11,060 bases of DNA from NCBI GenBank assembly GCA_902783305.1, contig CACZQU010000212.1, positions 1-11,060 of the forward strand, in the 5' to 3' direction. Of this stretch, positions 1-5,421 are shown piece after piece; the first letter of the stretch is position 1, and every line of letters begins with the position of its first letter. Source of the stretch: an uncultured Lachnospiraceae bacterium (GTDB lineage Bacteria; Bacillota; Clostridia; Lachnospirales; Lachnospiraceae). The translations under genes were made by a program, and so were the position numbers. Under the pieces are notes generated by a model that made no database searches, was not told the DNA's origin, and saw only the letters and a list, made by a program, of their open reading frames with translations.

Positions 1-120
1 CACTCACTAAGTACCGACGCCTGCGGATGGCCATTTCTAGGGTACCATTCACCTCGCGCGCGGGGAAGGGTTAGACCGTGAACTGTAACTCTCATGCAAT
101 ATTGTTATGCACTCCGAAAA
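1..120. other. Upstream segment with no recognised gene
   Basis: I recognise no gene here. One forward frame is open from base 1 to a TGA at 79-81, but its translation resembles no family I know, so it could be a gene end or chance. The stretch can fold: GTACC at 11-15 pairs with GGTAC at 41-45, around a small palindrome ATGGCCAT at 27-34, and a GC-rich self-complementary run lies at 52-65. I could not match it to SRP RNA, tmRNA, RNase P or 6S RNA from memory. It may belong to a feature continuing to the left. Confidence 0.3.
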
Positions 121-127
121 TAACAGC

Positions 128-156
128 TTGACAAATTACATTTTGTGAAATATAAT
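128..156 (+). promoter_or_regulatory. Consensus sigma-A-type promoter of the ohrR-like operon
   Basis: TTGACA at 128-133 and TATAAT at 151-156 are separated by exactly 17 bases, a perfect match to the vegetative promoter consensus. The -10 lies about 38 bases before the regulator's ATG at 195. A promoter this strong would be expected to need a repressor, and the overlapping palindrome supplies a plausible site for one. Confidence 0.9.
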
Positions 157-160
157 TTGT
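131..160. promoter_or_regulatory. Putative OhrR operator overlapping the promoter
   Basis: A 30-base imperfect palindrome runs from ACAAATTA at 131 to its partner TATAATTTGT ending at 160; 12 of 15 base pairs are complementary. It covers the end of the -35, the spacer and the whole -10. Long AT-rich palindromes containing ACAATT/AATTGT-like half-sites are the known binding sites of Bacillus OhrR, so autorepression of the downstream operon is the natural reading. The protein-site pairing is inferred. Confidence 0.7.
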
Positions 161-194
161 TTAAACCAAAAGCAAGAAGCGAAGAGGTATTGCA

Positions 195-629
195 ATGGCA
201 CAGGAATATGAACAGCTGCTTTTGAAAAACCAGCTTTGCTTTCCACTATATGCCTGCGGGCGGAAGATTGTCGGCAGCTATACCCCATATCTGAAACCAT
301 TGGGACTGACTTACACGCAATATGTCGTACTTATGGTCTTATGGGAAAAGGAGACAGTAAACGTTGGGCAGTTGGGATCGATTCTTTACCTGGATGCCGG
401 AACGCTGACACCTGTCCTTAAAAGGCTGGAAAAAGCAGGGTATGTGACAAGGAAACGATCAAAAGAAGATGAGCGGATCACGGTGATCAGCTTAACCCCG
501 GAAGGGGAATCGCTGAAAGAAAAATGTAAGGATATACCAATAAAACTCGCGTCCGGGAATACCATGCTAAGTGAAACGGACGCAAAGGAGCTATACAGAC
601 TGCTCTATCAGTTTCTGGGCTGCAATTGA
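195..629 (+). CDS. ohrR: MarR-family organic peroxide sensor, OhrR type
   Basis: A 144-residue winged-helix repressor expected to leave DNA when organic hydroperoxides oxidise its sensing cysteine. The N-terminus carries the OhrR signature NQLCF with Cys15, the same position as in Bacillus subtilis OhrR. Tyr29 and Tyr40, which hydrogen-bond that cysteine in the Bacillus protein, are also present. The recognition-helix region LYLDAGTLTPVLKRLE (about 64-79) and the wing KRSKEDER (87-94) fit the family. Further cysteines at 21, 111 and 143 leave a two-cysteine mechanism possible. The ATG follows GAAGAGG at 181-187. It is first in a run with a nitroreductase and a glutathione peroxidase remnant; no Ohr/OsmC gene, the usual partner, is present in the window. 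It probably represses its own promoter through the palindrome at 131-160. Confidence 0.9.
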   Translation: MAQEYEQLLLKNQLCFPLYACGRKIVGSYTPYLKPLGLTYTQYVVLMVLWEKETVNVGQLGSILYLDAGTLTPVLKRLEKAGYVTRKRSKEDERITVISLTPEGESLKEKCKDIPIKLASGNTMLSETDAKELYRLLYQFLGCN

Positions 630-653
630 CATTTTCCTGCAGAGGTAAGTTCA

Positions 654-755
654 ATGGAATTTGTAAAGTACGGCCAGAAGAGAAAGACAGAAGAGCAGCT
701 GCTGTTTTTCGAAAAAGATTGTGAGGTAAGCATATGGAATTCAAAGAAGTCATAA
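654..755 (+). CDS. Possible 33-residue leader ORF before the nitroreductase
   Basis: This small frame starts at ATG 654 behind GAGGTAAG (642-649) and ends 22 bases inside the nitroreductase gene in another frame. Its predicted product, rich in Lys, Glu and Phe, resembles nothing I know. Its start region (GAGGTAAG, 4 bases, ATGGAATT) nearly repeats that of the nitroreductase at 723-741 (GAGGTAAG, 3 bases, ATGGAATT). It may be a real small protein, a coupling leader peptide, or a by-product of a local duplication. Coding status is uncertain. Confidence 0.3.
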   Translation: MEFVKYGQKRKTEEQLLFFEKDCEVSIWNSKKS

Positions 756-1246
756 AAAACCGTTATTCCTGCAAGAAATATTCCGGACGCCAGGTTGAAG
801 CGGAGAAGCTGGAAGCCATTCTGAATGCCGGACGTCTTGCGCCAACTGCCAAAAATCTGCAGGAGCAGCATGTCTATGTCCTGCAAAGCACTCAGATGCT
901 TGAAAAGATTGATGCCGTCACCCCTTGTCGTTATGGAGCACCTACAGTACTGGTTGTCGCCTTCGACAAAAACAATGTATTCACCTACCCTGGAGGGAAA
1001 CGCAATTCCGGAGCAGAGGACGCGGCGATTGTCGCAACTCACATGACCCTTGCCGCCGCTGATGAAGGAGTGGACAGCTGCTGGATCAATTTCCTCGACC
1101 CGGATAAGACCGCGGAGGTTCTCGGGCTGCCTGAAAATGAAGAAGTCCTTATGCTGCTGGATCTGGGCTACGCCGCCGAAGGAACCGGACCTCTTCCTAA
1201 CCATGAGAGCAGGAAGGATCTGAGCGAAACCGTAACGTATATCTGA
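734..1246 (+). CDS. Nitroreductase-family flavoprotein
   Basis: A compact 170-residue member of the FMN-dependent nitroreductase superfamily, which uses NAD(P)H to reduce nitro compounds, quinones or similar electrophiles in the cytoplasm. The N-terminal motif NRYSCKKY (9-16) is the family FMN-phosphate contact, APTAKNLQ (36-43) is the usual second FMN loop, and the GAEDAAIVATHMTLAA helix followed by CWI is the conserved core. A C-terminal LDLGYAAE strand and an arginine-containing tail complete the fold. The length is typical of the short clostridial group. ATG 734 follows GAGGTAAG at 723-730. It is probably co-transcribed with the OhrR-type regulator, which suggests peroxide or electrophile induction. 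The actual substrate cannot be told from sequence. Confidence 0.9.
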   Translation: MEFKEVIKNRYSCKKYSGRQVEAEKLEAILNAGRLAPTAKNLQEQHVYVLQSTQMLEKIDAVTPCRYGAPTVLVVAFDKNNVFTYPGGKRNSGAEDAAIVATHMTLAAADEGVDSCWINFLDPDKTAEVLGLPENEEVLMLLDLGYAAEGTGPLPNHESRKDLSETVTYI

Positions 1247-1249
1247 GTT

Positions 1250-1501
1250 TTGACAAAAAACAGCATTACCAGGAAAGGAAAAGAAAAATCACAGAAGGGG
1301 TTTGAAGGCTTCCAGGAGCATCAGTACAAAGATCTTCTGGAGAAGATGTTTGCTAAAGCTGATCCGGATTGGGATAAGAAACCAGATATCAAGTGGAATT
1401 TCACGAAGTTTGTGATCGACAGGGAAGGAAATGTCGTTGCGCGGTTTGAACCGACAGCCGAGATGGCGGATGTGGAGAACTGCATTAAATCCCTGCTCTG
1501 A
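1250..1501 (+). pseudogene. Glutathione peroxidase, C-terminal remnant
   Basis: The frame encodes only the last part of a glutathione peroxidase-family thiol/seleno-peroxidase. From the SQKGFEGF segment near residue 15 through [16 protein letters not shown] and [18 protein letters not shown] to the end, it matches the usual C-terminal third of clostridial members (about 180 residues when complete). The catalytic Cys or Sec, the GFT..Y region and the Gln of the active site are all missing. The first roughly 12 codons after the TTG at 1250 are lysine-rich and not homologous, and no ribosome binding site is evident. The break lies just after the nitroreductase stop at 1246. I read it as a deletion relic of a peroxidase once in this operon. 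Conserved C-terminal wording suggests the loss is recent. Translation of an 83-residue fragment is possible but it cannot be a peroxidase alone. Confidence 0.8.
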
Positions 1502-1577
1502 TCGCCTGATCCGGGATAAAGAGCAGTTGAAAATCTGAAATGGCAGGAAATAATGCGGAAAGTAAAAAGCAGTGTGT

Positions 1578-1611
1578 ATGCCGGTTGGGGAAATCCTGAC
1601 CGGCATTTTTG
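1578..1611 (+). terminator. Rho-independent terminator of the ohrR-like operon
   Basis: ATGCCGGTT at 1578-1586 pairs with GACCGGCAT at 1598-1606 (nine pairs including one G-U), with an 11-base loop and a run of five T residues from 1606. It lies about 75 bases after the peroxidase remnant and ends the operon that starts at the 128-156 promoter. Confidence 0.85.
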
Positions 1612-1640
1612 TTGATTGCAGCCCGGATAGGTGATAGAAT
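1612..1640 (+). promoter_or_regulatory. Probable tcdA promoter
   Basis: TTGATT at 1612-1617 and TAGAAT at 1635-1640 are 17 bases apart, matching 4/6 and 5/6 of consensus. The site begins right after the preceding terminator and leaves a leader of about 65 bases before ATG 1715. A lone TTGACA at 1659-1664 has no good -10 at normal spacing. Confidence 0.5.
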
Positions 1641-1714
1641 AATTTCTGCAGCTGATCCTTGACAGCAAGGACAATGATACTCTTTATGAAACATCTGGCG
1701 GATAAGGAGCAGAC

Positions 1715-2470
1715 ATGTTGAATCAGTTTTCAAGAACACAATTGATATATGGAGCAGAAGCGATGAGAAAGCTTGCCACTTCCCGTGTTGCTGTTTTCGG
1801 GATAGGAGGAGTAGGCGGTTATGTGGTCGAGGCTCTTGCGCGAAGCGGAACAGGCGCACTGGATATCATAGATGACGACAAGGTCTGCCTTACCAATATC
1901 AACCGCCAGATCCTTGCGACAAGAAAAACCGTCGGGAAATATAAGGTGGATGTGGCAGAAGAGCGGATCCATGATATAAACCCTGACTGCGTGGTCCGAA
2001 AGTATAAAACCTTCTTTTTGCCGGAGACACAGGATCAGTTTGACTTTTGTGAATATGACTATATTGTAGATGCAATTGATACGGTGACCGGAAAGCTTGC
2101 CATCATTGAAAAAGCGAAAAAAGCGAAAGTACCGGTCATATCTTCTATGGGGGCGGGAAATAAAGTAAAGGCTGCGATGTTTGAAGTCGCTGATATTTAC
2201 CAGACATCTGTCTGTCCGCTGGCAAAAGTGATGCGGCATGAGTGCAGGAAGAGGGGAATCGACTCGCTTAAGGTCGTATATTCAAAGGAAATCCCGATGA
2301 GACCTCCGGAGGATCTGTCCGTCAGCTGCAGGCAGCATTGTATCTGTCCCCCGGGAACAGCCAGAAAATGCACTCAGCGGAGGGATATCCCCGGTTCAAC
2401 AGCGTTTGTCCCTTCCACGGTCGGCCTGATCATAGCAGGCGAAGTGATCAACGATCTGGCGGGAATATAA
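1715..2470 (+). CDS. tcdA: tRNA threonylcarbamoyladenosine dehydratase
   Basis: A 251-residue ThiF/MoeB/UBA-fold enzyme that uses ATP to cyclise the t6A37 modification of ANN-decoding tRNAs to ct6A. The nucleotide loop GIGGVG is at 29-34, the acidic strand DIIDDDKV at 50-57 and the family signature TNINRQ at 60-65; the second half has the SSMGAGNK segment (143-150) typical of TcdA/CsdL. Near the C-terminus there is a cysteine cluster, C205, C209, C211 and C219 (CX3CXCX7C), then the conserved RRDIPGSTAFVP motif. I recall similar cysteine-rich tails in clostridial TcdA; metal binding there is a guess. ATG 1715 has AAGGAG at 1704-1709. The gene appears monocistronic, with its own promoter and a hairpin after it. 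It is a housekeeping translation-fidelity gene. Confidence 0.92.
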   Translation: MLNQFSRTQLIYGAEAMRKLATSRVAVFGIGGVGGYVVEALARSGTGALDIIDDDKVCLTNINRQILATRKTVGKYKVDVAEERIHDINPDCVVRKYKTFFLPETQDQFDFCEYDYIVDAIDTVTGKLAIIEKAKKAKVPVISSMGAGNKVKAAMFEVADIYQTSVCPLAKVMRHECRKRGIDSLKVVYSKEIPMRPPEDLSVSCRQHCICPPGTARKCTQRRDIPGSTAFVPSTVGLIIAGEVINDLAGI

Positions 2471-2493
2471 AAGGATGAGATTCAGAAAGCGAA

Positions 2494-2529
2494 GCTAAGG
2501 AGCTGTGAGGAAAAACCTGCACAGCTCCT
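2494..2529 (+). repeat. Palindromic repeat, copy 1 (hairpin after tcdA)
   Basis: AGGAGCTGTG at 2498-2507 pairs perfectly with CACAGCTCCT at 2520-2529, with a 12-base loop. There is no T-tract, so it is at best a weak terminator or an mRNA-stabilising 3' stem for tcdA. The 36-base unit matches the reverse complement of 5157-5192 at 31 positions with no gaps, so the two are copies of one dispersed element. Confidence 0.75.
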
Positions 2530-2532
2530 GCC

Positions 2533-2561
2533 TTGTAAAGCTAAATCCGGCATGGTAAAAT
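2533..2561 (+). promoter_or_regulatory. Probable promoter of the sensor phosphatase gene
   Basis: TTGTAA at 2533-2538 and TAAAAT at 2556-2561 are 17 bases apart (4/6 and 5/6 of consensus). The site starts immediately after the palindromic repeat and lies 50 bases before ATG 2611. Confidence 0.45.
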
Positions 2562-2610
2562 AAACTTATCGAACACATATTATTCTGAGTACGAAACGGG
2601 AAAGGCAATC

Positions 2611-4329
2611 ATGAGAAGAAAGACGGTTACAACGAATAATACTTCCCCTAAGAAATTGTTCCACCGGTCATTGGCAGTCCAGGTAAATGTACTGATAATT
2701 CTGATCACACTCGTGATTTCGCTGCTGATGGTGGCGATCAGTGCCAATAACTATTATAAAGCCATCATGGAGCCCCGTAAACAAAGGCTTTCGTATCTTG
2801 AGTTTAATAAGGAGGTGTTTACGCCCTATCTGGAGTATTTTTACCAGTTTTTCGGTACGGAAGAATTGCTGGATGCCCGCGCATCCATGGATTCCGACAG
2901 CGATTCTTTTCTTGACTGGATGGAGAATACTCCCTCTTTTACCTCTGATGATCCCGTAGATGACAGGACAAGCCTGTTCCTTGACACCATTTCCTTTGAT
3001 GTGGCTGTCGCAGAATTTGTGGAACCCATTGCCTTGGATATTGCCTGTTTTGAAATTGACAAGCAGGGAACCACTTACCGGGTATCCTATAACGACAAAA
3101 AGCAAGGATGGTTCAGCGAGTCTTACGAATTCGGCCATGAAACAAGATTCACCAATCTGGAAGCACAGAAATTCCTGTATCCGTCCATGGAAAAAGTCGA
3201 TTCGTCCTATCTTGTCCTGCGTTGTGTGCCATTCACCATCGAAAACAGTGAAGGCCGTCTCTGGCTGGCATACGACCTGACTGAACTTGTCCAGGATTAT
3301 TTCAGTTTTCTGGCCAGGAGCGTACTCTATGTTTTTATCCTGACGGCAGCGGCTTCCATTGTCAGTGTCATCCTGCTCCGCCACTATGTAACAATACCGA
3401 TCAGCGCCCTGGCTCTGTCCGCGAAGAAGTTCAAACCCGGGGAAGACGGAACTTATTCTGTCGAAAACATCAGTACAGTTGAAATCCGTGCGGAAAACGA
3501 GCTCGGTGACCTCAGCAGGGAGATCCGGTCGATGCAGTCCAGTATTGTGGAAAACACGGAAAGACTCCGGAATATGACAGCAGCGCAGGAGCGGATCAGT
3601 ACCGAGCTTAATCTTTCCGCCAGGATTCAGAAGAGCATGCTTCCCAGTATCTTCCCTCCCTTCCCTGAAAGAAAGGAATTTGACCTGTTCGCCTCGATGA
3701 CACCGGCCAGGGATGTCGGCGGAGATTTTTACGACTTTTTCCTGATTGATGATGACCACCTTGCACTGGTGATGGCGGATGTGAGCGGAAAGGGTGTTCC
3801 TGGTGCCTTGTTCATGATGATAACCAAGGTGATTTTGAAAAACAACGCCATGATCAGCAAGTCAGCCGGAGAAACCCTTGCCATGACAAACGACCTGATC
3901 TGTGCAAACAACAGAATGGAGATGTTTGTGACGGTCTGGATGGGAATACTGGAAATCAGTACCGGGAAGATCACGGCGGCAAATGCCGGACACGAATATC
4001 CTGCAATAATGAGGAACGGATGCTTCCGGCTTTACAAAGACCGGCACAGCTTTGTGATCGGAGGAATGGAAAGAGCACGGTATAAGGAATATGAACTGCA
4101 GCTGGAAAAAGGAGATAAGCTGTTTGTCTACACGGATGGTGTTCCCGAAGCGACTAACGCGGGAGAAGAATTGTTCGGCACGGAAAGAATGATTGATGCG
4201 CTGAACAGATATGCCGGTCTTTCCCCAAAAGAAATCCTCGATGGAGTAAAGAGCGCCGTAGATGGATTTGTCGGCGAAGCAGAGCAGTTTGATGACCTGA
4301 CAATGCTTTGCCTTGAGTACAATGGATAA
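2611..4329 (+). CDS. Membrane sensor PP2C-type (SpoIIE/RsbU) serine phosphatase
   Basis: A 572-residue membrane signalling phosphatase. Transmembrane helices lie near residues 24-44 and 237-257, enclosing an extracytoplasmic sensor of about 190 residues that is acidic and that I cannot assign to a named fold (Cache-like by architecture). A HAMP-type linker follows (about 258-316, with P263 and ENELGDLSREI), then a helical stretch with LNLSARIQKSMLPSIFPPFP, the usual lead-in to RsbU-like phosphatases. The catalytic domain (about 355-570) keeps its metal-binding acids: GGDFYD (D372), MADVSGKGVPGAL (D390), YTDGVPEA (D509) and FDDLTML (D561/D562). Family members dephosphorylate STAS anti-anti-sigma proteins, but no anti-sigma or STAS gene is nearby, so the target is unknown. 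GAAAGG precedes ATG 2611. The gene stands alone and ends in a hairpin. Confidence 0.9.
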   Translation: MRRKTVTTNNTSPKKLFHRSLAVQVNVLIILITLVISLLMVAISANNYYKAIMEPRKQRLSYLEFNKEVFTPYLEYFYQFFGTEELLDARASMDSDSDSFLDWMENTPSFTSDDPVDDRTSLFLDTISFDVAVAEFVEPIALDIACFEIDKQGTTYRVSYNDKKQGWFSESYEFGHETRFTNLEAQKFLYPSMEKVDSSYLVLRCVPFTIENSEGRLWLAYDLTELVQDYFSFLARSVLYVFILTAAASIVSVILLRHYVTIPISALALSAKKFKPGEDGTYSVENISTVEIRAENELGDLSREIRSMQSSIVENTERLRNMTAAQERISTELNLSARIQKSMLPSIFPPFPERKEFDLFASMTPARDVGGDFYDFFLIDDDHLALVMADVSGKGVPGALFMMITKVILKNNAMISKSAGETLAMTNDLICANNRMEMFVTVWMGILEISTGKITAANAGHEYPAIMRNGCFRLYKDRHSFVIGGMERARYKEYELQLEKGDKLFVYTDGVPEATNAGEELFGTERMIDALNRYAGLSPKEILDGVKSAVDGFVGEAEQFDDLTMLCLEYNG

Positions 4330-4347
4330 AGAAGAAAAGCTGCTGAA

Positions 4348-4378
4348 GAAGTGCCTCGCCGAAAGCACGAGGCACTTC
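4348..4378. terminator. Hairpin between convergent genes, likely bidirectional terminator
   Basis: GAAGTGCCTCG at 4348-4358 pairs perfectly with CGAGGCACTTC at 4368-4378 around a 9-base loop. It sits 18 bases after the phosphatase stop and 21 bases from the end of the convergent glycosyltransferase gene. On the minus strand it is followed by a moderately T-rich run; on the plus strand there is no T-tract. The GTGCCTCG core recurs in the hairpin at 9088-9120. Confidence 0.7.
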
Positions 4379-4399
4379 ACTCAAAGGTTCCGGAATGAC

Positions 4400-5107
4400 T
4401 TATTTCATCTTCTTTTTAAACTCCCTGAAATCACCAAGAGCCCTCCATCCTATACCGATAATTTTCGGAATATTGAGGGAATTTGATCCCCCCTGCCGTG
4501 GTCTGAATGATACCGATATGAATTTGTTCTTTTCACGATAATAAACATAATATGTGGTCATCATGATATTCGGCAGGTTATAATCCGGCTCCATCCGGTA
4601 AAGATACTTCTTCACTGTCTCTGTTTTCATCAGTCTGAACGGTGCGTTGGCGTCAGGGATCCTGACCCCGAAATAAATCCGCAGAAGTACACATACGACA
4701 CGCTCAATAAATGCTCTTGACAGTCCGTCGCCCCGTTCATGCCTCATTCCGAAAATCCCGTCGTATTCATTACGCAATTTCCAGAACCGGTCAAATTCTG
4801 CCGGATCTGTCTGTCCGTCTGAATCTGTCTGAAAGATATAATCTATCCCGTTTTTTATTGCGTAATCATAGAGGGCAATCACCTTCGGCCCATGCTGTCT
4901 TTCCGTATTCTGAAGGATGACAAGTCTGGGATATTCCTTTTGCAGATTCACAAGAATTTCATGTGTCCTGTCTTTACTTCCGCTATCTGCAATGATAAGC
5001 CTTGAAGATTCGTCCTTTCCATCGAGAACCCCATACCAGGATCTGACGGTCTTCTCAATATTTGCCTCTTCATTGTATGCAGGCATCACAACGTATAAAG
5101 AATCCAT
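4400..5107 (-). CDS. Family 2 glycosyltransferase
   Basis: A cytoplasmic GT-A fold glycosyltransferase of about 235 residues, which transfers sugar from a nucleotide donor to an unidentified acceptor. Family marks, counted from the ATG at 5107, are VVMPAYNEEANI at the N-terminus, ADSGSKDRTHEIL, and the DxD-type metal motif in QTDSDGQTDP, followed by MRHERGDG and the NAPFRLM segment where GT2 enzymes place catalytic residues. There is no C-terminal membrane helix, unlike many DPM/GtrB-type relatives, so it is probably soluble or peripheral. A TTG at 5119, four codons upstream behind AAGGAAG, is an alternative start; I prefer ATG 5107 because it begins directly before the conserved strand. It stands alone on the minus strand, and no polysaccharide cluster is visible. 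Donor and product cannot be inferred. Confidence 0.85.
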   Translation of the reverse strand: MDSLYVVMPAYNEEANIEKTVRSWYGVLDGKDESSRLIIADSGSKDRTHEILVNLQKEYPRLVILQNTERQHGPKVIALYDYAIKNGIDYIFQTDSDGQTDPAEFDRFWKLRNEYDGIFGMRHERGDGLSRAFIERVVCVLLRIYFGVRIPDANAPFRLMKTETVKKYLYRMEPDYNLPNIMMTTYYVYYREKNKFISVSFRPRQGGSNSLNIPKIIGIGWRALGDFREFKKKMK

Positions 5108-5150
5108 TCTTTTCCACAATCTTCCTTAATTTCATTTTTTGCTGAGATCC

Positions 5151-5194
5151 ACGCTAAGGATCTGTGCAGGTTTATATGCACAGCTCCTTAGCGT
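5151..5194 (-). repeat. Palindromic repeat, copy 2 (inverted relative to copy 1)
   Basis: Bases 5151-5168 pair with 5177-5194 over 18 positions with one mismatch (T5161 against C5184), leaving an 8-base loop. The inner 36 bases (5157-5192), read on the minus strand, match 2494-2529 at 31 of 36 positions, including the whole 14-base left arm. It lies upstream of both flanking genes, so a terminator role is unlikely unless an unseen transcript ends here. A mobile or dispersed palindromic unit fits better. Confidence 0.75.
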
Positions 5195-5405
5195 TTCCCG
5201 GGCATCACCGGCCGTTTCCGCCGCTGTTTTTGCAGCGGAAATCAATAAAGCTGAGAAACGAAGAGCGGACAACTCCATATGCCGTAAAATTCTCAACCGC
5301 AATTGTAAAAATGATACACAATGTCTCAAATTCTGTCAACTGTAAACGAAATTCCTGCTCTGAACGGAGAATCAATGTGTTTTTTCCCGAAGAACCGGCA
5401 GAGAG

Positions 5406-5412
5406 AAAGGAG
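5406..5412 (+). promoter_or_regulatory. Ribosome binding site that fixes the beta-CASP gene start
   Basis: AAAGGAGG at 5405-5412 lies 9 bases before ATG 5422. It selects this ATG over the upstream in-frame start at 5164. Confidence 0.85.
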
Positions 5413-5421
5413 GCTGCAAAA

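Larger units (their letters stand above)
5108..5421. other. Gene-free region between divergent genes
   Basis: This stretch of about 310 bases separates the glycosyltransferase from the beta-CASP protein. It holds the long inverted repeat at 5151-5194 and, at 5215-5241, two competing stems: TTTCCGC (5215-5221) with GCGGAAA (5235-5241), or CCGCTG (5221-5226) with CAGCGG (5233-5238). A small inverted repeat ATTGT...ACAAT lies near 5303-5324. TAAAAT at 5285-5290 could be a -10 for the forward gene but lacks a good -35. The forward frame of the beta-CASP gene stays open from 5164, but I do not believe this part is translated. Confidence 0.55.

Noticed and set aside
627..629. In-frame TGA of the regulator as a selenocysteine codon, given selenium genes nearby
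   Set aside because: The regulator is already full family length at this stop, and the downstream sequence does not continue the family.
2668..3759. Long open frame on the minus strand opposite the phosphatase gene
   Set aside because: It mirrors a well-supported gene on the other strand, has no family motifs, and its translation is Cys/His/Arg-rich in the manner of antisense frames.
5164..5421. N-terminal extension of the beta-CASP protein from the upstream in-frame start
   Set aside because: The 86 codons overlap a palindromic repeat, look non-coding, and are followed by AAAGGAGG directly before the ATG where the conserved fold begins.
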